Under the pieces are notes generated by a model. It did no database searches, had not been told where the DNA came from, and worked only from the letters and a program-made list of their open reading frames with translations. Positions 47,761 to 57,428 of a DNA stretch of 64,000 nt are shown in pieces; position 1 is the first letter of the stretch, and every line of letters starts with the position of its first letter. The stretch spans positions 1,860,001-1,924,000 of the forward strand of contig CAMRHE010000331.1 of NCBI GenBank assembly GCA_947044405.1. The letters are read 5' to 3'. Source of the stretch: Leptodactylus fallax (lineage: Eukaryota > Chordata > Amphibia > Anura > Leptodactylidae). Position numbers and translations under genes: made by a program.

Positions 47761-49634
47761 CTCCCAATAGAGATCGGCTACATACTCATCGACTAATGTC
47801 TGCAGGTCACTGATGTCCTCAACGGTCTCTGAGCCAGGAGCCTAACCACTCGCAACAACAGCTCCCATGCCACTCTCCCCATCACTACTTGCCCGCTTAC
47901 CGGAGGAAGCGGCGGATGTCTCCTCCACATCTTGACTGGGCACTAGCTGCTGACTGTACTCTAGTAGCTCCTCCTCACTGTACAGTGGATCTGAGCCCAC
48001 AGCATAGAGTACAGGGAACAGAAAAGGACAGAGGCAGGTTGAGGACAGGTGAGGGCACAGGCCCATGCCAACTAAGGGTTGTGTCTGAAGAACCCACCGA
48101 CTCTTGGCTGGGGCTGTCTGATGTGACTTGGGATGAAGTGGATGACTGAGTCAACCATTCTACAACTGTTGGGTTGCTGGTCAAGACACAACTGCTAGCT
48201 GATACTGGGAGCTCAGGTCTCTGGAAGTGACCCCTCCTGCCATGCCCCCTTACTCTGTTACGACCTATGCCTGCGCCAGAAACATTTAGGCCTGTGGCAT
48301 GTGGCCCTCCCCTGTGCATGGCCTGTCGCTTCTTTGTCTGACATACTGTTAGATAAAAAAACATAATTGCAAAGGAAATAAATACAGGGCAAAAAGGCAT
48401 GTAATTTTCTACTTTGAAGAGAATGAGAAATATGCCCCTTATTTCTTTCCCCACTAATGAAGACCTTTAAAAAAAGCGTGATAAAGGCAGAGATTACTGG
48501 ATAAAAATTATGATTTTTTTGGCAGTACTGTACTACAAAATGGCCTTTAATTTTATACTTGGAACAAGTGTTTCCCCACTAATAAACACCGTTAAATAAG
48601 TGTTAGAATAACAGCTAAGTGCATAGATGAGTGGCTAAGAATTATTGATTTTTGCCACTACTGTACAGTATAAAGAATTGGCCTGTAATTTTATACTCTG
48701 AACAAAATGGCGAATATGCCCTTTATATGTTTCCACACTAATAAACACCTTTAAATAAGTGTTAGAATAACACCTAACTGCACAGATCAGTGGCTATTAT
48801 TGAATTTTGCTACTACTGTGTAGAGAAAAGGCCTGTAATTTTATACTCTGAACATAATGGTAAATATGCCCCTTATTTGTTTCCACACTAATAAACGCCT
48901 TGAAAAAGCCGTTAGAACAGATGATTGTAGAGATAACTGGATGAGAATTCAGTTTTCTTTGGCACAGTAGTACTGACAAATGTCCTGTAATTTTATGCTG
49001 TGGAAGAACAGTGAATAAGCCCCTTATAATAAACGCCTTGAAAAAGGCATTAGAACAGATAACTGCAGACATTAGTGGATGATAATTCACTGTATTTTGC
49101 TGTTCTGCACTCCAAAAGGCTTGTTGTGTTCCACCTTGAAGACACAGATATGAGTAATGAGCAGCAGTATAACAGCAGTGAGTGCTGCAATGTGTATTAC
49201 AATTCTTGCTCTAAATGACCCTGCAACCTTACAAAATTCTTTTTTTCAGTTCCTCCCTATATTTTTCCTACACTTGTAATCCTCTTTCCCTGAACTTCTA
49301 TCTGTTTTCTAAGTCTTTCCCTAGCTCCTGCTGACGTCTGTCCCTACAGTAAGAGCGATGTGAAATGACTGAACCTAAAAATGACTGAGGGTTTTTATAG
49401 GGCTGTGACATCACAGGGCCGGCTGGCTGTTGATTAGCTGCACGCTTGGCATTGTGGGTGATCCCGCTTTTCCAGAGTTCCTTGCTTCTTCTCCTAACAT
49501 GTGCAGCAGCCATTTCATAAAAAAATGCGATTCAATGCATTGAAGCACGAGGAAATCCGGAATTGATGCGAATCAAAGATTTCCTGAAATTCGGATTGAA
49601 TTCCACTTCTCTAGCTTCGATTTGCTCATCTCTA
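47761..49634 (-). mobile_element. hAT copy 2, upstream region and terminal inverted repeat
   Basis: The upstream side of hAT copy 2 ends at 49634 with 'tttgctcatctcta', i.e. TIR tagagatgagcaaa on the minus strand. It contains tandem repeats (48440-49100) and, at 49190-49560, sequence matching 27200-27480 of hAT copy 1. Minus-strand frames at 48350-47850 could include 5' exons of the transposase, but none is intact. Confidence 0.65.
48440..49100. repeat. Tandem repeat, about five units of 135-150 bp
   Basis: The word 'aataaacacc' or 'aataaacgcc' (or 'aatgaagacc') recurs at 48456, 48591, 48740, 48890 and 49028, with flanking 'ggcctgtaattttatactct' and 'gttagaataacacc'. Units are diverged. Subterminal arrays like this are absent from hAT copy 1. 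Confidence 0.75.
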
Positions 49635-49880
49635 ATTGTGAGCCCTACTTGAGACAACAAAGCGCTGCAGAATGTGATAGTGCAAAATAAATAAATAGCA
49701 ATGTGTCGTTGCCCCAGTTACAGGGAAATCAGCAAAAAAAATGTAATGTTAGAATTCCCCCCAAAGGTCTATTATAACCTAATGGGGGCTGTGAAGAATA
49801 TCGCCTCGCCCAGCCGCCTGGCACGCCTGCGATCAAACTTCTTTCTTAACCCCCCACTCAAAACACGGGGAGGGGACGGG
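49635..49880. repeat. SINE-type tail and MITE-internal fragment
   Basis: 'attgtgagccctacttgaga' and 'gcgctgcagaatgtgatagt' match 24256-24310. The next segment 'ccccagttacagggaaatca' and 'ccccaaaggtctattataac' matches the interior of the MITE at 33886-34854. Confidence 0.5.
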
Positions 49881-49884
49881 GGGA

Positions 49885-50012
49885 AGGAAAAAAAAAAAAA
49901 GGGATGATATAAATTTTTTATTTTTAAAAACCCAAGGGGGTGGGAAAAAAAAAAAAACAAAAAAAAAAAAAATAAAAATAAAAAATAAAAAATAAAAAAA
50001 AAAAAAAAAGAG
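49885..50012. repeat. A-rich low-complexity tract
   Basis: Long runs of A with occasional T, C and G. ORFs on the minus strand here are Phe-rich and meaningless. Confidence 0.9.
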
Positions 50013-50099
50013 AGAATAGATGGGGGTAATACACAAAAATAAACAGGGGAATTAAAAGATAGAGAAAATACTGGCATAGGCTCGTAGTCCGTTTCTCTA

Positions 50100-50588
50100 G
50101 GCCACAGCAGAGTTTTGGGCCTAGGGCGCAAGCTTAAGCAAGTTGCATAAAACAATCCTTCTACATGCTGTCCAGAACTAGGCCCTCAAAGCATTCCTCA
50201 GTAGGGCAGGCCCTCTCATCTTCTCCCAGATCAGAGCTCCTTACTGCCTCTTTGCTGAATGACCCCAGAATCCAGGTCTGCCCACAGCATATGGCTAGTG
50301 CACCACCCACCCCTTGCACCCAGGCAGCCCCCCTTCTCCCACCTTTGCAGAACCCTCGGAGAGAAGGGTGAAGTTAAGGCTTGCTATCCCCCATCCCATC
50401 TGGCCAGGGATAATAAAAGTGCCTGGCTATAGCAAGCCATCTCCAATGAACACACATAAAACCAGTGAAACGTATCGTCCAGCAATGTGGACTCAACTAA
50501 AGCACCGCATTCCAAGTGGGGGAAGGACTGACCTAAGCAAGTAAAACACACTTCCAAGAAAGATATAAAACTGAGGGTCGGTTCATCA
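50100..50588 (-). repeat. Probable 3' LTR of Gypsy copy 2
   Basis: On the minus strand a polypurine tract (aaaagggggaggtg, 50602-50589) is followed by TGATGAACCGACCC at 50588, the expected start of a 3' LTR. The far end could not be fixed; 50100 is an estimate. The integrase frame read-through into this region (to 50384) is not meaningful coding. Confidence 0.5.
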
Positions 50589-52872
50589 CACCTCCCCCTT
50601 TTAGAGCGTGTCGGGAGGAAGGACGATCCTAAGATCGCCTTCCACGGACACCTTGGCGGCCTCACCCCGCCGGGACCTGCGCTAGTCCCTGACCATATTC
50701 CTGGCGTACTGATACCCTCTTCCTCTCCTGTCTGAATGGAGACTCTTCTAAGGTTCAGGCTCGGAATTAAGTAGACCTGGCTACCTCCTGCTTGCTCTGG
50801 GGCCTTCCCCGGGGGGGGGGGGTCCCTCCGACCCACACTCAAAACCCCAGGACCTTGTGGTACCGGTGCTGAGACCCCATCCCGGCAGTCTCCGCCCACC
50901 TGGCTACCCCCGGCCTGCACTGGGACCTCGTTGTGAGTGCTGGCATCCCGCAGATCCACACTCGCAACCCCAGGCCCTTGTGGTACCGGTGCTGAGACCC
51001 CATCCCGGCAGTCTCCGCCCACCTGGCTACCCCCGGCCTGCACTGGGACCTCGTGCTGAGTGCTGGCATCCCGCAGATCCACACTCGCAACCCCAGGCCC
51101 TTGTGATACCAGTTTAGAGACCCCTTCCCGGCAGTCTCTCAGGGTCTCTCCCACACTAGCCGCTAGTTGGGAGAGTTCTAGGGGATTCTGCACCTCCCCC
51201 TTTGCTTCCAAACCTAGGGGCACCTCTGGTTCTGGCACAGGTATGTTTGGACCCTGTCCTCCCTCCCAGACGCCTTGCCCCTTTGGGCCTACACCCTGTT
51301 CCTCCTGTACTTGGGTGGGTGATGGTGATACCTTGGGCAAATGACTGAGATCATGCTTCCCCAAACCATCCCTCCACAATACATTGATAGGTAATACATT
51401 TGACACACCCCCTTCTTGGGTCCCACCTCCAGCACCCCATGCCGTCTGCACTTGGGCCATGGGCACGACTGGCACACCTTGGATGGCTGTTTCTCCTTCC
51501 CAGGACTCTTTCACAAGAGTTAGGGGCCCACGTACACATCTCCCGTACAAGAGCTCAAAGGGGGAGAACCCCGTTGAGGCTTGCAGCACCTCTCCTGGTA
51601 AGCGAACAGCAGGTGCGGGAGATAAGGCTCCCAGTCGCGCCCGTGGGACTCGACTAACATCCTGAGCATCTGCTTCAGGGTGCCATTGAACCGTTCACAC
51701 AGGCCATTGGTCTGTGGGTGATACGGGCTGGACACCAGATGTTGCACCTCTGTTACCTTACACAGGCCTTGCATCAAGGCAGACGTGAACTGGGTACCTT
51801 GGTCTGTGAGCATCTCTCTGGGAAATCCAACACGGGAGAAGATGCCTACCAGAGCCTTGGCCACTACATCAGCCCGGGTGGAAGACAGAGCGACAGCTTC
51901 CGGGTACCTAGTAGCGTAGTCTACTACCGTTAATATGAAACGTTTCCCGGTGCGGCTGGGAATGGACAGGGGTCCAATGAGATCCACAGCCACCCGCTGG
52001 AAAGGTTCGGTTATGATGGGCATAGGTATCATTGGTGCTTTGGAGCCTTGCCCCGCCTTGCCCATCCTCTGACAAGTGTCACATGAACGGCAGTATTTAG
52101 CTACATCTGTCCCCATCTTAGGCCAGTAGAATAAGTGGCTGAGGCGAGCCTTGGTCTTAGCGATCCCCAGGTGGCCTGCCAGTGGAATATCATGAGCAAT
52201 CCGCAACAACTCCACCCGGTAGGGTTGGGGTCCCACCAAATGTTTCTCCCTGAGCCGACTTTCTTTTCCCTTTGTGGGGATCGTTTCCCGGTACAACCTC
52301 CCTTGCTCCCAGTACACGCGGTCCTTGTCCAACTCCAAGGGAGGTTGATCAGCACGCTCCTTCAATGCGTCCAGACTGCGGTCAGCTTGGACAGCGTCCC
52401 TGAACTCCTGACTGGAACCAGACAGAAGAGATGTGCATGTCACATACCCGCCGGGCTCCTCCGGCTCCAGTGTGGGGAGGTTAGTCACGGCGGCCTCAGT
52501 GCCATCTCCGGGTGACAGAGGGAACGGCTCAGGGGTCGGAGCGCCTTCCACCCCTCTAGCACTCTGGCTGCGGGTTACCACCGCAACACCAGCAGTCCGT
52601 TCCTCATCCGGATCGGCCCTGAGATCCCCGTGACCCACCTGACCACCTGGCACATTGTCCTCAGTTGGGGTTGCCCCCAGCATCTCAGAAGAGCTACCCT
52701 GTAAACCTGCAAGGCAAGAATTAGCAATTACATTGACATTGCATTCATTCATTGATTCACAGTGAACTGCATGGGGGACTGGCTGAGCCAGGGTCACACT
52801 GAGGGGGCCATCATCACCCGCAGATGTGGGCGGGGCTACAGCCAGGTCAGCATTCCACAATGTCTCATTCAC
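50589..52872 (-). pseudogene. Ty3/Gypsy pol remnant (integrase) with in-frame 41-aa repeats
   Basis: The minus-strand frame 52872-51520 holds the integrase: an HHCC finger (RIAHDIPLAGHLG...CRSCDTCQR, about 52200-52080) and the DDE core (VAVDLIGPL, LTDQGTQF, LCERFNGTL, about 52000-51690). Near 51590 a 2-bp insertion (GGAGAGG for GGAGG) breaks the frame. The continuation (QASTGFSPFELLYGRCVRGP) runs to the LTR in the next frame. This C-terminal tail carries a 123-bp tandem repeat. Gag, protease, RT and RNase H are missing, being cut at 52873 by the Penelope-like element. Confidence 0.85.
50835..51125 (-). repeat. 123-bp (41-codon) tandem repeat in the Gypsy C-terminal tail
   Basis: 'tggtaccggtgctgagaccc' starts at 50858 and again at 50981; a third, diverged unit begins near 51104 ('tgataccagtttagagaccc'). 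In the element's frame each unit encodes about 41 residues such as DCRDGVSAPVPQGPGVASV. Period divisible by three keeps the frame. Confidence 0.85.
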
Positions 52873-52878
52873 ATGCTC

Positions 52879-53970
52879 ACTGATTACTTTTGTTATATCG
52901 ATGATATCCTTGTCATCTGGACTGCAGGTGAGGAGGCCCTACTTCAATTCCATAATGACTTCAATGACTTTCACCCGACCATCAACCTTAAACTTAGCTA
53001 TTCAGGGAGTGAAATTCACTTTCTGGATACCACAATATACATTAAAGACCACCGGCTACTCACATCAATATACCACAAACCCACAGACAGAACGGCCTAC
53101 CTGAGAAACGACAGCTTCCACCCCAAGCACACAAGACAATCTATAATCTACAGCCAGGCTATACGATACAATCGTATTTGCTCCGACAAAACAGACCTGG
53201 ACAAGCACCTCCTGGATCTGAGGATGAAATTTCTCAGATTGGGATACAAACCAAAAGTGACAGACAACCAATTAAACAAAGCAGCAGCCATTAACAGAGA
53301 CAGTCTGCTCACATATAGAGAGACCCAGAAAGAAGCCCGAGTGCCCCTAGTTGTCACCTACAACCCACAGCTGGAGATCCTACGAAGGATTGCCAAGGAG
53401 CTCCAACCTGTACTACATAGGGACAACAGACTCAAGGACATATTTCCAGTCCCCCCTCTCCTCTCCTTTCGACAACCACCAAACCTGAGGCGCATTATCG
53501 TCCGGAGTGCCCTGAAGGCCCCAACTGAAAATGGCACCTCACCTTGCCTACATAAAAGGTGCATGACCTGCAAGCACATCCACACCGCTGACAGTGTACC
53601 TATCCCACAGTCACAACAGGTGCACAGAATTAGGGGGACATTTTCCTGCAGGTCTTCCAATGTGGTGTACCTCATAATGTGTGTGCAATGTCCCACCACA
53701 GGCCTCTATGTGGGGGAAACAGGGCAGAGACTCAGTCAACGAATGAACTCACACAGATCCACCATTAATAACAGCAGAACCGATCTCCCAGTGGCCGCAC
53801 ATTTCTCCGGAGAAAACCACTCTATTGAAGATTTGCGGGTTGTGGTTTTAATGGGACATTTTAAGACACAGGAGAAAAGAAAAGAAATGGAGTATAAATT
53901 TATGCAAAAATTTCAAACTCTGCAATTTGGACTTAATATTCATGCCAGCTTCATGTCACACTATGTTTGA
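52879..53970 (+). CDS. Penelope-like RT (C-terminal part) plus GIY-YIG endonuclease
   Basis: The open frame reads DYFCYIDDILVIW (the RT catalytic Asp pair), 'GSEIHFLDTTIYI', 'SIYHKPTDRTAYL', then 'NPQLEILRRIAKEL', a Cys-rich linker (CLHKRCMTCKHI) and GIY-YIG motifs (VVYLIMC, GLYVGETGQRLSQRMNSHR). It ends FMSHYV-stop like the copy at 42637. It has no natural start because the N-terminal third of RT is missing; the frame extending upstream to 52762 is antisense Gypsy. About 360 codons without a stop suggest a recent copy. Confidence 0.85.
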   Translation, partial: TDYFCYIDDILVIWTAGEEALLQFHNDFNDFHPTINLKLSYSGSEIHFLDTTIYIKDHRLLTSIYHKPTDRTAYLRNDSFHPKHTRQSIIYSQAIRYNRICSDKTDLDKHLLDLRMKFLRLGYKPKVTDNQLNKAAAINRDSLLTYRETQKEARVPLVVTYNPQLEILRRIAKELQPVLHRDNRLKDIFPVPPLLSFRQPPNLRRIIVRSALKAPTENGTSPCLHKRCMTCKHIHTADSVPIPQSQQVHRIRGTFSCRSSNVVYLIMCVQCPTTGLYVGETGQRLSQRMNSHRSTINNSRTDLPVAAHFSGENHSIEDLRVVVLMGHFKTQEKRKEMEYKFMQKFQTLQFGLNIHASFMSHYV

Positions 53971-54072
53971 ACCATGAACTGAACTCAATATTCATGCCAG
54001 CTTCATGTCACACTATGTTTGAACCATGAACTGAACTCAATATTCATGCCAGCTTCAAATCACACTATGTGT
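53935..54072 (+). repeat. 52-bp tandem repeat overlapping the Penelope-like stop codon
   Basis: 'aatattcatgccagcttcat' followed by 'gtcacactatgtttgaacca' and 'tgaactgaactc' occurs twice, then a partial third copy. The other two copies of this element (42637 and 56755) have a single unit, so it expanded here. Confidence 0.9.
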
Positions 54073-54289
54073 GACCTGTGAGGGTCACAAATCACCTCCT
54101 GATAGCAAACAGATAACAGCAAGAATTACTGATCCCTCCGTCACGCACCAAAAGTTTCCAGACTGTTTTTTTGACCTGTTGTAAATAACTTCTCTACTTA
54201 GATTGCAATTTTTTTTAAGGACTCTAAAATGCTTTGAAAACCATGTGTATAAAAATCTGTTAATTTTCAGTTCTTGTATCACACCATGT

Positions 54290-54317
54290 CTGATGAAGGG
54301 AGCGAGCACTCCTGAAA
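54290..54317 (+). ncRNA. Hammerhead-like ribozyme core
   Basis: CTGATGA at 54290-54296, a short helix (AGG...CCT) and GAAA at 54314-54317. Penelope-like elements are known to carry hammerhead ribozymes in their terminal repeats, which fits the location just after the GIY-YIG ORF. Helices I and III were not resolved by eye. Confidence 0.4.
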
Positions 54318-54385
54318 GCTTACTTATAAATATACTCAGCCTCTAAAAGGTATCGCCTGATTTCTTCACTCTTCCACTACTTTCA

Positions 54386-55965
54386 ATGGCTAACACGGTA
54401 CAACATTATACTACTATCAACTTGAAAGATACCACAATGTACCGCAAAAGAATGGAACTGAAAAACCGGCTTAAGAAACTTGCACAACTCAACAGCGACA
54501 TCTTCTTCTTAACAAAATGCAAAAAGGAGAGACTCATCCCAAAAGGCTTCAATTTACGTAACCCAACCCGGAACACCTACAACAGCCGATATGCAGAACA
54601 ACTATGTATTCGGACATCTGAAAGGCTGCGGAACAATATGATAAAAATTTCCTATAACAACAAAAAAAGAACACAGGATGAGATACAGGCCCTGAAATCA
54701 TCATTGGCTAATGACACAGAGGAAATGAAGGCCAGACTCCACACATACTACTGGAAACTTCAGGATATGCTTATTAACAACAAAAAAGAAAAAGCTCCAC
54801 AGACTGAGACAAAAAGGCCTCATTACTACAACGGCAAGTACTAGCCCAGCTCAGCAAAGCTGTGTTGTGAATCTTTCCTCTTATGAGCCAAACAAACACG
54901 AAATGTCAGTTCTCTCCAAAGGTCTCTCCTTCTGCCCCTCGGCACACACTGACCATATCCAACTCTGCAATGATATGGAGGAGTTTTTCAGAAAAATGAG
55001 ATTAAGGGAATATTTTTATGACAAAGACCCTCCATACAGCAGCGACTCTGAGATGGAACAGCCCATAAGGAATCCTACCCAAAAAATCTACCTGGACCCC
55101 ACGCCCTGGAGCTAATGCAGCACTGGATAAATATATTGACTGTTTCAGAAGCAAAGTAAAATCAGAAATCCTAGAGAAACAAAAGAAACAGGTGCATAAC
55201 CTAACCCTGCAGGAACAGAAGGCTATTACATCACTGAAAGAAAACCAGGATATAATAATAAAACCAGCTGACAAAGGGGGCGCAATAGTCATAATGAACA
55301 CCCCAGACCATATCCCAGAAGTAAACAGGCAACTGTCAAATCCCATCCATTACTCCAAACTCTGGAAGTGATCCCACAGAGGCCTATATGAAAGAACTCC
55401 AAGAGTATGATCAAGTGGAGTTTCCACTCCACATCCAGAATCAGGTAAAAGGACTTATCCCCCAAGATCCCAGGCCGGTCTGTTTCTGTATGCTCCCAAA
55501 GATACACAAAGATGGCAACCCTGAGGGGGCCTATCATTTCTGGCATTGGGACACTGACAGAAAACATCTCAGGTTGGGGTGGAAAATCTCCTAAAACCCC
55601 CTTGTCAGGGATACTCCAAGCTATATCCAGGACACCACTGACCTTCTTAACAAACTGAATGCCCTGGGCCCTCTACCTGAGGGGTACCATTTTGGCCACC
55701 ATGGGATGTAGAATCCCTGCATACTAACATTCCCCATAAGGATGGAGTTGCAGTATGTCGGGTACACCTGGCAAAACAAAAAACTTCCAACAGAACCAGT
55801 AACGTAGGCTCATACAATTCATCCTTAGCCACAACCATTTTTACCTTGGAGAGGATCTATATCTACAGGAAATGGGAACTCCAATGGGGACCAGATGTGC
55901 ACCCCAATATGAAAATCTCTTTATGGCAGAAATGGAAGGAATATATTTATCAACATGCACCATTT
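54386..55965 (+). pseudogene. Penelope-like element, 5' part, head-to-tail with the preceding copy
   Basis: The frame from 54386 ([15 protein letters not shown]) is 152 codons, with a Lys-rich coiled N-terminal domain. Further frames give 'NEMS/HEMSVLSKGLSFCPS' (about 54900), 'QKAITSLKENQDIIIKPADK' and 'GGAIVIM' (about 55218-55298), CMLPKIHKDGNP (about 55488) and GTRCAPQYENLFMAEMEG (about 55885). This is the N-terminal region and RT fingers of the same family. Stops at 54842, 55113, 55369 and indels break it. It ends at about 55965 by joining unit D flank sequence. Confidence 0.8.
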
Positions 55966-55999
55966 TACCCTCCATATTTTTTTTCTTACATATTCCTGG

Positions 56000-56060
56000 A
56001 CCTGTAACCACGGTTACTGTACAGGAGGAGGTAGGTGGTCGCTCACAGGCCTGGATTTTT
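56000..56060 (+). promoter_or_regulatory. Truncated first-exon block of unit D
   Basis: Only 'cctgtaaccacggttactgt' to GAGGAG|GTAGGT and a few bases beyond remain of the conserved block. The E-box and CRE-like part, the TA repeat and about 350 bp upstream are absent: 'tattcctgga' (the 27740-type sequence) is joined directly at 'cctgtaacc'. The donor is intact. A promoter, if active, must lie elsewhere, possibly in the Penelope-like sequence. Confidence 0.35.
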
Positions 56061-56702
56061 TATTAACCCCTTTAGGACCAAATAATTCTAGGACGTCATC
56101 CCAGTTACATTAGAATTAGAAAAACTCTCTGGACAATGTCAGTATTTTATTGTATATTTCGTGTATTCCGGCGATTCTAGTTGTCTCAGAACTCAGCTGC
56201 TTTAACCCCTTCCTGCTCTGTACCGTACTATTACGTGTAGTTAATGCTCAGCGCCGTAATAGTACATCGCTGTAATGTCGCGGGCACAGGAGCTGTATTA
56301 TACAGCCGATACCCGGGACTAGTCACCGGAGTGGAAAGATACTCCGACTCCAGAGGATTAATCCCTCACATGTCAGGATCGCTATTCATCATGGCATCCG
56401 GGGAGTCTGGGGACAAGATCGCCCCCCCGACACCCCTCAGATCCCCCTCAATAAGATCACAGGGTCCGAGGGGTTGCTATGGCAGTCAGGAGGCCGAGCA
56501 ACAGCGATCATAGTGAGCCTAAGTGCGATATGCTGGGTTACCTACAGTCTGACAAGTTTACTATAATTTACACCAGAAACTGGAAGAAATCAGAGCAGAA
56601 ACTACACCAAATGATATGTAGCGTAGATTATATTCTGTGGTACACGGACTATCCCAATATACACCAAATTTATCCCCATCAGTATTTTGGTCTCCTTCTT
56701 CC

Positions 56703-57096
56703 AGAAACAATGGGAGTACAAGTTTATGCAAAAATGTAAAACTCTGCAATTTGGACTTAATATTCATGCCAGCTTCATGTCACACTATGTATGAACTGTG
56801 AGGGTCACAAATCACCACCTGATAGCAAACAGATAACAGATCCCTCTGTCACACACCACAACTTTCCAGATTATTTTTTGACCGGTTGTAAATAACTTCT
56901 CTACTTAGATTGCATTTTGTTTTGTTTTTTTTAAGGACTCTAAAATCCTTTGAAGACCATGTGTATAAAAATCTGTGAATTTTCAGTTCTTGTATAACAC
57001 CATGTCTGATGAAGGAAGCTAGTACTCCTGAAAGCTTACTTATAAATATACTCAGTTAGCCTCTAAAAGGTATCGCCTGATTTCCTCACTCTTCCA
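56703..57096 (+). mobile_element. Penelope-like 3'-end insertion in the 5' intron of unit D
   Basis: Sequence from 'agaaacaatgggagtacaag' to the terminal 'ttcctcactcttcca' is the last ~390 bp of the Penelope-like family, flanked by CTTCTTC on both sides (about 56695-56701 and 57097-57103). Units A and B keep the empty site ('ccttcttcccactcctcag' in A). 5' truncation plus short duplication fits target-primed insertion. It carries CTGATGA...GAAA at 57005-57033. Confidence 0.85.
57005..57033 (+). ncRNA. Hammerhead-like ribozyme core in the unit D insertion
   Basis: CTGATGA at 57005-57011, a helix of four pairs (AGGA...TCCT) with loop agctagtac, and GAAA at 57030-57033, followed by GCTTAC. Layout as in 54290-54317. 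Cleavage site not resolved. Confidence 0.4.
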
Positions 57097-57428
57097 CTTC
57101 TTCTCGCTCCTCAGCAGACTCCGCTCCATATATATGTCCTGTACCAGCCTAGGTTTGTCTCCCCGGTGTAGGGCGCTCGTTCTACATTACAGGTTAGTGG
57201 ATGAGAAGAGTCTGATACTGTGTGCAGAGAGGAGGAATGTGCCATGTATCTTCACATACTAGTGCCTGACCCGGAAGCCCCCCTTATAATCCCTACTAAT
57301 TCTATTTATTACATGGGATCTTGTGAGGTTTTTACATTGTCTCATCTTCTCTCCATTCAGGTTCCTACAATATAGAATCCTCTCAGTATCTTCTATATAA
57401 GAGAATATTCCTGATTGATCCATCAAGG

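Larger units (their letters stand above)
52873..54420 (+). mobile_element. Penelope-like element, 3' part with terminal repeat
   Basis: 5'-truncated at the junction with the Gypsy integrase (about 52873). It runs through RT, GIY-YIG, a short tandem repeat, a hammerhead-like core and the terminal 'aacacggtacaacattatac', where a second, 5'-complete Penelope-like sequence continues head-to-tail. Confidence 0.85.

Noticed and set aside
49772..50155. Phe-rich minus-strand ORFs
   Set aside because: They lie over an A-rich low-complexity tract.
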